Source: Triticum aestivum
Taxonomy: Eukaryota > Streptophyta > Magnoliopsida > Poales > Poaceae
DNA length: 64,000 bases
Direction: 5' to 3'
Assembly (NCBI RefSeq): GCF_018294505.1
Contig: NC_057802.1
Span: 316,790,921 to 316,854,920 of the forward strand
Part shown: positions 1 to 10,219 of the stretch, piece after piece
How the letters are laid out: every line of letters begins with the position of its first letter
Position numbering within the stretch: position 1 is the stretch's first letter
Notes under the pieces: model-generated
The model's database searches: none
The model's input: the letters and a program-made list of their open reading frames with translations, nothing else
Told to the model about the DNA's origin: nothing
Program-made: the position numbers and the translations under genes

Positions 1-556
1 GTAGGTAAATGATAAAAACAGAATTTTTCATGTGGAATGCTGCCTAACATGTTTCTTTCGTAGCATGGACATTTGGACTTTATATGGTTCAAAGCAATAG
101 TATATATTTGACATGAAGATTTCAATACTCAAGCATATCAGCAAGCAACCATGTCTTTCAAAATATCAACACTAAATAAAGTTATCCCTAGGCCATCATG
201 CTCAATCATTGATCCATTCACGAAGCACACTCGGATATTAGCTACATCCAATGCTCAAGTATGATCATAGTGCCCCTTAGTTGGTGCTTTATAAGAGAAG
301 ATGGAGACTCAAATAAAATATAAAAATTTCATAAAGTAAATAGATAGGCCCTTTGCAGAGGGAAGTAGGGATTTGTAGAGGTGCTAGAGCTGAAAGCAAA
401 AATTGAGAGATAAAAACATTTTGAGAGGCATGCTTTTACTATCAACGAAGACGACCGACTAATTCCCAACACTTTCCATGCTAGATATATCATATGCAGT
501 TCCCAAACATAAAGTAAAGTTTATTCCCTTTTTCCACCATTCTTTCACACTCCACG
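1..556 (-). other. Element B, 3' end of internal region, non-coding
   Basis: This stretch is the reverse complement of sequence like 5100-5670 in element A, which runs up to the polypurine tract. I see no gene. Element A interrupts it at 557-561 and it resumes at 7285. Confidence 0.8.
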
Positions 557-561
557 GCTAG
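557..561. repeat. TSD of element A, left copy (GCTAG)
   Basis: The five bases GCTAG directly precede the TGATACG start of element A and recur at 7280-7284 directly after its terminal CA. This proves one integration event and fixes both ends. Confidence 0.95.
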
Positions 562-2131
562 TGATACGTCTCCAACGTATCTATAATTTTTGCTTGTTCC
601 ATGTTGTTATATTATCATTCTTGGATGTTTTACAATCATTTTATAGCAACTTTATATCATTTTTTGGGACTAACCTACTAACATAGTGGCCAGTGCCAGT
701 TGCTGTTTTTTGCTTTTACTTCACAGAATATCAGTACCAAATGGAGTCCAAACACAGCTAAACTTTTTCGAGATTTTTGTTGGACCAGAAGACATCCAGT
801 GGGCCAAAAAAGTGCTAGAGGGGAGGCCCGAGGTGAGCACAAGACACCTGGGTGCGCCAGGAGGCCCAGGCGCTCCCAGGTGGGTTGTGCCCACCTCGGT
901 GATCTCTCGCACTACCTCTTCTCCCTATAAATACCCCAATATTCCAGAAACCCTAGGAGAGTCGACGAAAAACAATTCTAGCCGCCGCAAGTTCCAGAAC
1001 CACGAGATCCAATCTAGACACCATCACAGAGGGGTTCATCATCTTCATTGGTGCCTCTTCGATGATGCGTGAATAGTTCATCATAGACCTACGGGTCCGT
1101 AGGCAGTAGATAGATGGCTTCCTCTCTCTTTTTGATTCTCAATACAATGGTCTCTTGGAGATCTATTTGATGTAACTCTTTTTGTGGTGTGTTTGTTGGA
1201 ATCCAATGAAGTTTGAGTTTATGATCGGATCTATATCCATGAAAGTTATTTGAGTTTTCTTTGATCTCTTATATGCATGATTACTTATAGCCTCGTAATT
1301 CTTCTTCGAATCTTTGGTTTAGTTAGGCCAAATGGGTCGATTTTTCTTGCCATGGGAAGAGGTTCTTTGTGATGGGTTCGATCATGTGGTGTTCTTTCCT
1401 AGTGACAGAAGGGGCAGCAAGACACGCATGTATCATTGCTATTAAGGATAACAAGATGGGGGCTATTCCTACATGAATAGATCTCGTCTACATCATGTCA
1501 TCATTCTTATTGCATTACTCTGTTTCTCCATGAACTTAATACACTAGATCCATGCTGGATAGCGGTCGATGTGTGGAGTAATATTGGTAGATGCAGGCAG
1601 GAGTCGGTCTACTAATCTTGGACGTGATGCTTATATAATGATCATTGCCTGGATATCGTCATAATTATTTGATCTTCTATCAATTTCCCAACAATAATTT
1701 GTTTACCCACCGCGTGTTATTTTCTCGAGAGAAGCCACTACTGAAATCTATGGCCCCCGGGTCAATTCTTTACATATTTGCTTTGAGATATATTTTTATT
1801 CGCTTTTGTTTTCAGATCTATTATTCCAAAAACCCAAAAATACCTTGCTACATGTTTTTATTACTTATTTTATTTCACGCTTTATCGAGAGCTATTTATC
1901 CAATCTACCACAAATCTATCTATCTTTTTACCGTGGAGGGATTGACAACCCCTCTTACGTGTCGGGTTGCAAGTATTTGTTCTTTGTGTGCAGGTACTGT
2001 TTACATAGTGTTCCTTGGTTCTCCTACTGGATTGATACCTTGGTTTCATAACTGAGGGAAGTACCTACTGTAGCTGTGCTGCTTCATCCCTTCCTCCTTG
2101 GGGAAATACCGACGTAGTTCGAGTGACATCA
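562..2131 (+). repeat. Element A 5' LTR
   Basis: The LTR is 1,570 bp, starts TGATACGTCTCC and ends GTGACATCA. It carries a TATA box at 926-933. The first ~370 bp would be U3. Short ORFs inside it (such as 686-1072) recur in the 3' LTR only because the LTRs are copies, and are not genes. Confidence 0.92.
926..933 (+). promoter_or_regulatory. Probable TATA box of element A 5' LTR
   Basis: TATAAATA lies about 365 bp into the LTR. The same motif is at 6071-6078 in the 3' LTR, and related boxes occupy the same place in element C. It is the natural promoter for genomic RNA. The transcription start itself cannot be seen. Confidence 0.6.
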
Positions 2132-2142
2132 AAAGGAATTTC

Positions 2143-2160
2143 TAGCGCTGTTGCCGGGGA
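2143..2160 (+). other. Degenerate primer-binding site 1 of element A
   Basis: TAGCGCTGTTGCCGGGGA starts 11 bp after the LTR. It differs at two positions from the perfect complement of the plant tRNA-Asp 3' end (TGGCGCCGTTGCCGGGGA). One change breaks pairing with the universal CCA tail. Element C has the same variant at 12947-12964. Confidence 0.7.
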
Positions 2161-2200
2161 GGATCCAGTCAAGATAGCCTCCCGTTAACTTGCTAATTTT

Positions 2201-2218
2201 TGGCGCCGTTGCCGGGGA
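2201..2218 (+). other. Perfect tRNA-Asp primer-binding site 2 of element A
   Basis: TGGCGCCGTTGCCGGGGA matches the complement of the tRNA-Asp 3' end, with CCA, over all 18 bases. It lies 58 bp downstream of the degenerate site and about 70 bp from the LTR, farther than normal. The sequence after it matches the leader of element B. Confidence 0.75.
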
Positions 2219-2411
2219 GACATCATCAACATCTATTAGGTTCCTAATCACAAATCTCATATCCTTACAATTTACATTATTTTCCATTTGCCTCTCGTTT
2301 TCATCTCCCCCACTTCAAAAATTTGCCGTTTTATTCGCCTTCTTTTTCTTTTGCTTTTTCTTGTTAGATCTATATTTTTGTTTGCGATCTTGCTTGCCCT
2401 ACTTTGTCATT

Positions 2412-3143
2412 ATGGCTAGTTCTTCCTCTACCCCCGAAAACGAGGTTCTTAATTTCAAACAAAGGGGAGGAGAGAATCTAAAAGATGCTTGGTATAGGAT
2501 TTGCAATGCTCATAATAGATCTGTTCGTAAGCAATCTACCGTTGTTCTTCTTCGCATTTTTTATGTGGGCATAACTACTTGGTATAGATTCATCCTTGAT
2601 ATGATTACCGGTGGGAATTTCTTGATGTGTCCATCTTTGGACGCTTTTAATGCTATGGGAAATCTAGTGGGTTCACCACCTCTCATGATTAATGAAACAA
2701 CTTTAACTCTCGAGCATGTTATGGAAAGGTTAGATGCTATTGAAAAGAAAATGCTCACTGAAGAAAACATTGAAAAATCAGATAAAAGGGTGCACAATCT
2801 TACTAATAGAATTGGGTCAAAAGCGGAAGATGCTCTTAAGGTACTAAAAGAAAAAGAACCCACAGTCGACGAGAGAATAGAAGAGAGCCCCGCTAGAGTT
2901 GATAAGTTGGAAGAATTTTTTAGTAACTCGAGCTCGGCTTTTTCTTCCATTAAAACTATTGAAAAAACTCCTATAAAAATTTGCAAGTCTACACAAATCA
3001 CTAAGAACAAAGGTGCCACATCTGATAGCCACAAGGAAGATCTTAAAATGATTAGTATTCATCCCAACCTTATGGAAGTGATAAAAGACCATACTAGCAA
3101 GAATGAATTTTTCAATCTCATTCCTAGAATTATTGTTATTTAA
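2412..3143 (+). pseudogene. Athila-like gag fragment of element A
   Basis: This open frame encodes about 243 residues from ATG 2412. I chose that start because it directly precedes the conserved MASSSS-type N-terminus; upstream in-frame sequence is a pyrimidine-rich leader shared with B and C. The N-terminal third (AWYRICNAHNRS, then FYVGITTWYRF and DMITGGNFL) resembles the core of Athila-lineage Gag, which forms the virus-like particle. The middle is Lys/Glu-rich and probably coiled coil (about residues 95-165). There is no CCHC zinc knuckle and no protease or pol after it. In element C the homologous frame reaches a stop at a point matching 3215-3217 here, so A seems to end early through a late frameshift or stop. 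It is probably a remnant, though its length could still allow translation. Confidence 0.65.
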
Positions 3144-3874
3144 AATTTATATGCTAGATCTTTGAAGAATTTCAAGTGTTGGATTGAGGAGCTGGAAACT
3201 AAAGATGATAATACTTGAATCTATGAATTATGGCTAGCTAGGGGCATAAAACGATAACGCTTGTTGGGAGGCAACCTAATGAATAAAATTTATTTTTGCC
3301 CTTTTCTTTCTGTTCTTGAGTGTTTGCACAATTATGCTACTGTTATGAGTGTGTTTTTTATGTTTTAATTAGTGTTTGTGCCAAGTAGAGCCTTTGGGAT
3401 CATGTTGGGTGATAGTTGATTTGATCTTGTTTGAAAAACAAAAACTTTGGCGTCCAGTAGCAGAATTTTGTAAAATCACAGAAGCGACAAAAAATTCTGA
3501 ATTTTGTACGCAAGATTTATATACAAATTTCCTACGTTGTCCTAATTTTCAGAATTTTTGGAGTTACAGAAGTGGTTATAGTACATATTACTATAGACTG
3601 TTATGGTTTTGATAGATTCTGTTTTCGTTGCTTTGTGTGCTTACTTTGATGAATCTATGGATTGTATCGAGGGGTATAAGCCATGGTAAAGTTGTAATAC
3701 AGTAGGTATAATGCAATAATAAAATATGAATGGGTTTGCAACAATACTTAGAATGGTGATTTGATTTATTATACTAACGGATCTCACGAAGGTTTTGGTA
3801 AGTTTTGTGTGATTGAAGTTTTCAAGTTTTGGGTGAGATCACGATGGATGAAGGAATAAGGAGTAAGAAGAGCC

Positions 3875-3890
3875 TAAGCTTGGGGATGCC
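3875..3890 (+). repeat. Internal polypurine-tract-like copy 1, element A
   Basis: TAAGCTTGGGGATGCC repeats the core of the real polypurine tract at 5687-5702. Matching copies occur at 14638-14653 (C) and near 53058-53074 (G). Confidence 0.75.
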
Positions 3891-3930
3891 CATGGCACCC
3901 CAAGATAATATTCAAAGAGAAACAAGCAAC

Positions 3931-3947
3931 TAAGCTTGGGGATGCCC
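3931..3947 (+). repeat. Internal polypurine-tract-like copy 2, element A
   Basis: TAAGCTTGGGGATGCCC lies 56 bp after copy 1. It forms the left arm of a hairpin with AAGGTATCC downstream, using a G-U pair. In B, C and G the hairpin arms are perfect. Confidence 0.7.
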
Positions 3948-4149
3948 CAAAAGGTATCCTCTCTTTCTTCTAACGACCATCAGTATTTTACTTGGAGCTA
4001 TATTTGTATTCGTCACATATAATGAGTTTTGCTTGGAGCGTCTTGTATTATATGAGTCTTTGCTTGTTTTGCCTTTTAGTTTGTCAAAGTATCCTTGTTG
4101 GACACACCTATTTGAGAGAGCCAAAATTATGCCATAATTTGTTAGAATT

Positions 4150-4377
4150 GCTCTTTATGCTTCACTTAAATTTTTTGAGCTATGGAATTGCTCTAGTGCT
4201 TCACTTATATCTTTTTTAGCACTGTGTGATTTAATATGTTTGAAGAAATACTCTCATGCTTCACTTATATTTATTTGAGAGTTAGTAATTTTAAAGAAAT
4301 TCTCTCATGCTTCCCTTATATTATTTTGAGAGATGAATTTTTTATGCTCATGTTTTTCACTTAAATTTATTTTGAGC
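4150..4377 (+). other. Array of five stem-loops with constant loop, element A
   Basis: Five small inverted repeats each enclose a loop close to TGCTTCACTTATAT plus a T-rich run. The arms are GCTC/GAGC (4150-4153, 4177-4180), AGTGCT/AGCACT (4195-4200, 4218-4223), ACTCTCA/TGAGAGT (4250-4256, 4276-4282), TCTCTCA/TGAGAGA (4301-4307, 4327-4333) and GCTCA/TGAGC (4346-4350, 4373-4377). Units three and four differ by a swapped outer pair that keeps pairing. Function is unknown; packaging, dimerisation or RNA stability are guesses. Confidence 0.65.
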
Positions 4378-5686
4378 TTGTCAAAAGCAATGGCAATATA
4401 TGAAACTAGTCCCAAAGTGATAGATATGCAAGAGGGATATAATAAAAACTTTCATGAAGATCATTGGACAAATTAAACTTGATTCCTTGTAATAGTTTTG
4501 AGATATTATGATAGTGATATGTGAGTCATGTTGGTGAGTAATTATGCTTTAGTAAGAATATTGGTGTTAAGGTTTGTGATTCCCTATGCAAGCACGAAAG
4601 TCAATTGTTATGCAATGAAATTGCATCCTACTTGTGGTGCATTATTCGGTGTTATTTATGATTAATGCTCGCTTATGTGATTCTTTGTTTCTTGGTTGGT
4701 TGCTTCTCAATCTTTTTGCTAGCCTCCACTTGTACAAAGTAGAAATACTACTTGTGCATCCATAATCTTTAAACCAGTTTTGCCACATGAGTCCACCATA
4801 CCTACCTATATGCGGTATTCCCGTGCCGCTCTAAGAAAATTTGTATGTGCCACCTCTAATTTTTAAAATAAATTTCCTTTTGGTGTGCTCATACCGCTCA
4901 TGAAGCAGCAGGGGGTGGCCAATATTTTCCATGCTAGATGTGTTATTCTCAAGATGAGTGTTTATTCACTTGTCATTGCACGAGAGTATAGCGGTAAAAG
5001 GGATGCCCAGTCCCGAAATGAAAAATAAATTTACTTTATGTTATCAAATAATAAATTCCTTGAAAAGTGTTGGTATGGAAGGCACTCGTGGATACTGCTA
5101 ACCATGGATTGTGAAAGAATGGTGGAAAAAGGAATAAAATTTATTTTCTATTTGGGAACCGCCTATGATATATATAGCATGCAAAGTGTTGGGAATTACT
5201 CTGTCGTTTTCGTTCACGGGAAAAGTGTGCCTCTCAAAAAACAATATCCCTCAATTTTTGCTTTGAGCTTGGCACCTCTACAAATCCCTACTTCCCTCTG
5301 CGAAGGGCCTATCTATTTACTTTATGCAATTTTATTTTTATTTGAGTCTCCATCTTCTCTTATAAAGCACCAACTAAGGGGCACTATGATCATACTTGAG
5401 CATTGGATGTAGCTAATATGCGAGTGTGTTTCATGAATGGATCAATGATTGAGCATGATGGGCTAGGGATAACTTTCTTTAGTGTTGATATTTTGAAAGA
5501 CATGGTTGCTTGTTGATATGCTTGAGTATTGAAATCTTCGTGTGAAAACTAGACTATTGCTTCGAACCATACAAAAGTCCAAATGCCTAAGCTACAAAAG
5601 AAAATAATATGTGATGAACATGTTAGGAAGCATTCCCCATCAAAAATTCTGTTTTTATCATTTACCTACTCGAGGACGAGTAGGAA

Positions 5687-5702
5687 TTAAGCTTGGGGAT
5701 GC
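5687..5702 (+). other. Polypurine tract of element A
   Basis: TTAAGCTTGGGGATGC directly precedes the 3' LTR. It is the expected primer site for plus-strand DNA synthesis. Confidence 0.8.
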
Positions 5703-7279
5703 TGATACGTCTCCAACGTTTCTATAATTTTTGCTTGTTCCATGCTGTTATATTATCATTCTTGGATGTTTTACAATCATTTTATAGCAACTTTATATCA
5801 TTTTTTGGGACTAACCTATTGACATAGTGCCCAGTGCCAGTTGCTATTTTTGCTTGTTTTTTACTTCGCGGAATATCAGTACCAAACGGAGTCCAAACAT
5901 AGCAAAACGTTTTGGAGAATTTTTTTGGACCAGAAGACATCCAGTGGACCAAAGAAGTACCACAGGGGAGGCCCGAGGTGAGCACAAGACACCTGGGCGC
6001 GCAAGGAGGCCCAGGCACGCCCAGGTGGGTTGTGCCCACCTCAGTGACCTCCCACACCGCCTCTTCGCCCTATAAATACCCCAATATTCCAGAAACCCTA
6101 GGAGAGTCAACGAAAAACAATTCCAGTCGTCGCAAGTCCCAAAACCATGAGATCCAATCTAGACACCATCACAGAGGGGTCCATCATCCTCATTGGTGCC
6201 TCTCTGATGATGGGTGAGTAGTTCATCATAGACCTACGGGTCTGTAGGCAGTAGCTATATGGCTTCCTCTCTCTCTCTTTGATTCTCAATACAATGGTCT
6301 CTTGGAGATCTATTTGATGTAACTCTTTTTGCGGTGTCTTTGTTGGGATCCGATGAAGTTTGAGCTTATGATCGGATCTATATCCATGAAAGTTATTTCA
6401 GTTTTCTTTGATCTCTTATATGCATGATTAATTATAGCCTCATATTTCTTCTTTGAATCTTTGGTTTAGTTAGGCCAACTGGATCAAATTTTTCTTGCCA
6501 CGGGAAGAGGTGCTTTGTGATGGGTTCAATCGTGTTGTGTTCTTTCCCAGTGACAGAAGGGCCAGCAAGACACGCATGTATCGTTGCTATTAAGGATAAC
6601 AAGAAGGGGGCTATTCCTACATGAATAGATCTCGTCTACATCATGTCATCGTTCTTATTGCATTACTCTGTTTCTCCATGACCTTAATACACTAGATGCA
6701 TGCTGGATAGCAGTCGATGTGTAGAGTAATAGTAGTAGATGCAGGCAGGAGTCGGTCTACTAATCTTGGACATGATTCCTATATAATGATCATTGTGTGG
6801 ATATCATCATAATTATTTGATCTTCTATCAATTGCCCAACAGTAATTTGTTTACGCATCATGTGCTATTTTCTTGAGAGAATCCACTAGTGAAATCTACG
6901 GCCCCAGGGTCTATTCTTTATCATATTTGCTTTGAGATCTATTTTTATTTGCTTTTGTTTTCAGATCTATTATTCCAAAAACCAAAAAATACCGTGCTAC
7001 ACTTTTTTATTACTTATTTTATTTCGTGTTTTATCGAGAGCTATTTGTCCAATCTACCACAAATCTATCTATTTTTTTACCATGGAGGGATTGACAACCC
7101 CTCTTACGCGTTTGTTGCAAATATTTGTTGTTTGTGTGAAGGTACCGTTTACATAGTGTTGCTTGGTTCTCCTACTGGATTGATACCTTGGTTTCATAAG
7201 TGAGGGAAATACCTACCATAGTTGTCCTGCATCATCCCTTCCTCTTTGGGGAAATACCGGCATAGTTCAAGCGACATCA
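5703..7279 (+). repeat. Element A 3' LTR
   Basis: The LTR is 1,577 bp, starts TGATACGTCTCC and ends GCGACATCA. It aligns with the 5' LTR along its length with scattered substitutions. Its TATA box is at 6071-6078. Confidence 0.92.
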
Positions 7280-7284
7280 GCTAG
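7280..7284. repeat. TSD of element A, right copy (GCTAG)
   Basis: GCTAG follows the terminal CA of element A and matches 557-561. Confidence 0.95.
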
Positions 7285-9146
7285 CCGTATCCACAGGTAC
7301 TATCCATACCAACACTTTCCAAGGAATATATTATTTGACAACATAAAGTAAATTCATTTTTCATTTCGGGACTGGGCATTCCTATTACCCCCATACTCTC
7401 GTGCAATGACAAGTGAATAAACACTCATCTTGAGAATAACACATCTAGCATGGAAAATGTTGGCCACCCCCTTCCGCTTCATGAGCGGTACGGGCACAGA
7501 AAAAGGAAATTCATTTTGAAAATTAGAGTTGGCACATAAAAGTTTTTCTTAGAATGGCACGGAAATATCGCATATAGGTAGGTATGGTGGACTCATATGG
7601 CAAAACTAGGTTTAAGGATTTTGGATGCACAAGTAGTATTTCTACTTAGTACAAGTGGAGGCTAGCAAAAAGATTGAGAAGCAACCAACCAAGAAACGAA
7701 AAATCTCATAAACAAGCATTAAGCATAACTAACAATGAATAATGCACCATAAGTAGGACGTAATTTCATTGCATGACTATTGACTTTCGTGCTTGCATAG
7801 GGAATCACATACCTTAACACCAACATTCTTACTAAGGCATAATTACTCACCAACATGACTCACATATTACTATGATCATATCTCAAAACTATTACAAAGA
7901 ATCAAGTTTTATTTGTCCAATGATCTTCATGAAAGTTTTTATTATATCGCTCTTGAATATCTATCACTTTGGGACTAGTTTCATATGTTGCAATTGCTTT
8001 TGACAAGCTCAAATAAATTTAAGTGAAGAACATGAGCATAAAGATTTTTATCTCTCAAAATAATATAAGTGAAGCATGAGAGAATTTCTTCAAAAATTTA
8101 CCAACTCTCAAATAAATCTAAGTGAAGCATGAGAGTATTTATTTAAAAGTAATAAAGCGCACCATGCTCAAAAAGATATAAGTGAAGCACTACAGCAATT
8201 CCATAGATCAAAAAATTTAAGTGAAGCATAAAGAGAAATTCTAACAAATCATAGCATAATTTTGGCTCTCTCAAATAGGTATGTCCAGCAAGTATACTTG
8301 ACTCAAATAATACAAGACGCTCCAATCAAAACTCATGATATGTGACGAATAAAAATATAGCTCCAAGTAAAATTACCAATGGTCGTTAGAATAAAGAGGG
8401 GATGCCTTTCGGGGCATCCCCAAGCTTAGTTGCTTGGTTCTCCTTGAATATTAACTTGGGGTGCCATGAGAATCCCCAAGCTTAGGCTATTTTCACTCCT
8501 CATTCCTTCATCCATCATGATCACAGCCAAAACTTGAAAGCTTCAATCACACAAAACTTAACAAAACCTTCATGAGATCCGTTAGTATAATAAAGCAAAT
8601 CACCACTCTAAGTACTGTTGCAAACCCATTCATATTTTCTTATTGCATTATACCTAATGCATTCCAACTTTACCATGGCTTATACCCCCCGATAAAATCT
8701 GTAGATTCATCAAAATAAGCACACAATGCAACGAAAGTAGAATCTGTCAAAAACAGAACAATCAGTAGTAATCTGGACTCTAACCATACGTGTGTAACTC
8801 CAAAAATTCTGAACAATTATGAAAACATAGGCAATTTTTATATAAATATTGTGTAAAAATTTCAGAATTATTCGTCGCTTCTGTGCTTTTTTTAAAATTC
8901 TGCTACTGGACGCAAAAGTTTCTGTTTTTCAACAAGATCAAATCAACTATCACCCAACATGATCCCATAGGCTTTACTTGGCACAAACACTAACTAAATA
9001 TAAAAACACAATCATAACAGTAGCATAATTTTGCAAACACTCAAGAACATAAGGAAAAAGTCAAAAATAAATTTTATTCATTGGGTTGTCTCCCAACAAG
9101 CACTATCGTTTTATGCCCCTAGCTAGGCATAAGATTTTATTGATGC
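7285..9146 (-). other. Element B non-coding 3' internal domain
   Basis: Read on the minus strand this matches the non-coding domain of element A block by block. It contains a perfect 9-bp hairpin (GGGGATGCC 8398-8406 with GGCATCCCC 8413-8421). It also holds the stem-loop array, with 7-bp arms around 8051-8082 (TCTCTCA/TGAGAGA) and 8104-8136 (ACTCTCA/TGAGAGT). No gene is recognisable; the short ORF at 8143-8325 is only a reading of the array. Confidence 0.7.
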
Positions 9147-9983
9147 TCACGTAAAATATAATAATTGAAACACAAAGAGAGCAACATAAAACATGTGACA
9201 AACACATTTATGTCTAACATACTTCCTCTGCATAGGAATTTTATAAGCAAACAAATTATCAAGACAAGAAATATCTAGCGTATGCAAGGAAGGAGGAATA
9301 AACAATAGCAATCTCAATATGAAGAGAGGTAATTTATGAACATGAGAATTTCTACAACCATATTTTCCTCTCTCATAATAATTACATGTAGGATCATAAT
9401 CAAATTCAACAATATAGCTATCAAATAAAATTTTCTTTTTATGATCCACATGCATGCAAAGTTGACCCTCTTCCAAAATAGTGGGATCATCAAATAAAGT
9501 CATGACCTATCCAAGCCCACTTTTATTAAAAAAAATCATAAGATTGATCATTCTCCAAAGTAGTGGGATCATTATTACCTAGAGTTGACACTCTTCCGAA
9601 CCCACTTTCAATATTATCTCAAACATATTCATCATGAGGCTTAATAAATTTTCAAGATCGTAAGAAGAATCACCCCAATCATGAACATTGCAATAAGTAG
9701 TGGACATATCAAACTTAGCATCCCCAAGCTTGGGGTTTTGCATAGTATTAGCACAATTGACACTAATAGAATTTATAATAACACAATTGCAATCATGCTT
9801 TTCATTCAAGGAGCTATCCCGAATCACTTCAAAAATTTCCTCTTTTAGCACTTCATGACAATTTTTAGATTCACGGATTTCAAGCAAAACTTCATAAATA
9901 TAATCTAGTGAGCTCAATTCACTAACAATTGGTTCATCATAATTGGATCTTTTAAAAAGATTAGCAAGTGGATGAGGATCCAT
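9147..9983 (-). pseudogene. Unknown acidic ORF of element B, broken by two stops
   Basis: One frame runs from ATG 9983 (start MDPHPLANLF) to 9147 and is cut by in-frame stops at 9581-9579 and just before 9503. It lies where gag would be, about 200 bp after the primer site. I recognise no domain: no zinc knuckle, protease or RT. The C-terminal part shares CNYYERG and a later KIPMQRK/VALF region with the ORF of element G (CNYYERR and PMHRKR/YVALC), so B and G carry related cassettes although their LTRs differ. A and C instead carry a gag-like frame here. It could be a remnant of an accessory protein of the parental element. Confidence 0.55.
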
Positions 9984-10190
9984 ATCAATAGATTTTTAGC
10001 AAGTGAAGATGCAAGCAAATAGAAGACACATGGCACACAAGCAAAGATAGCAAACGAACAAAAAGGCAAACAAAAAGAAGGCAAAAAAATTGTGAAGTGG
10101 GGGAGATGAAAATGAGAGGCAAATGGCAAATAAAGTAATTGCAAGGAGATGAGATTTGTGATTGGGTACCTGATAGATGTTGATGATGTC

Positions 10191-10208
10191 TCGCCGGCAA
10201 CGGCGCCA
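10191..10208 (-). other. Primer-binding site of element B
   Basis: On the minus strand it reads TGGCGCCGTTGCCGGCGA, one mismatch from the complement of the tRNA-Asp 3' end. It lies 11 bp from the LTR end at 10220. Confidence 0.8.
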
Positions 10209-10219
10209 GAGATTCCTTT

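Larger units (their letters stand above)
3144..5686 (+). other. Element A non-coding 3' internal domain
   Basis: I see no gene in these 2.5 kb; short ORFs (3376-3612, 5038-5412) have no recognisable domain. The domain is nevertheless conserved as an ordered set of blocks in elements B (inverted), C and G: two polypurine-tract-like copies, a GC-rich hairpin, a stem-loop array, and the GATTCCTTG block. It probably acts as RNA or cDNA signals, not as protein. Confidence 0.7.
562..7279 (+). mobile_element. Element A: complete non-autonomous Gypsy LTR element
   Basis: Two LTRs (562-2131 and 5703-7279) flank a 3.57-kb internal region, with perfect 5-bp TSDs. The internal region has two tRNA-Asp-type primer sites, a gag-like ORF of 243 residues and then about 2.5 kb of non-coding sequence up to a polypurine tract. 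Protease, RT, RNase H and integrase are absent, so the element depends on another element for replication. The gag-like protein resembles Athila-lineage Gag, which with the primer type points to an Athila-related Triticeae Gypsy group (Sabrina/WHAM/Fatima-like; exact family not decided). It inserted into the internal region of element B. Confidence 0.92.

Noticed and set aside
686..1072. 128-codon ORF conserved at 5912-6217
   Set aside because: The two copies are the same place in sister LTRs of element A, so conservation only reflects LTR identity. It spans the TATA box.
2201..2218. Fragments of tRNA-Asp or tRNA-Met genes
   Set aside because: Only the 12-18 bases complementary to tRNA 3' ends are present, always next to LTR ends, so they are primer sites.
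4141..4380. CRISPR-like array because of a repeated TGCTTCACTTATAT unit
   Set aside because: The units are short, spacing is irregular, the flanking arms pair with each other, and the context is a plant retrotransposon.
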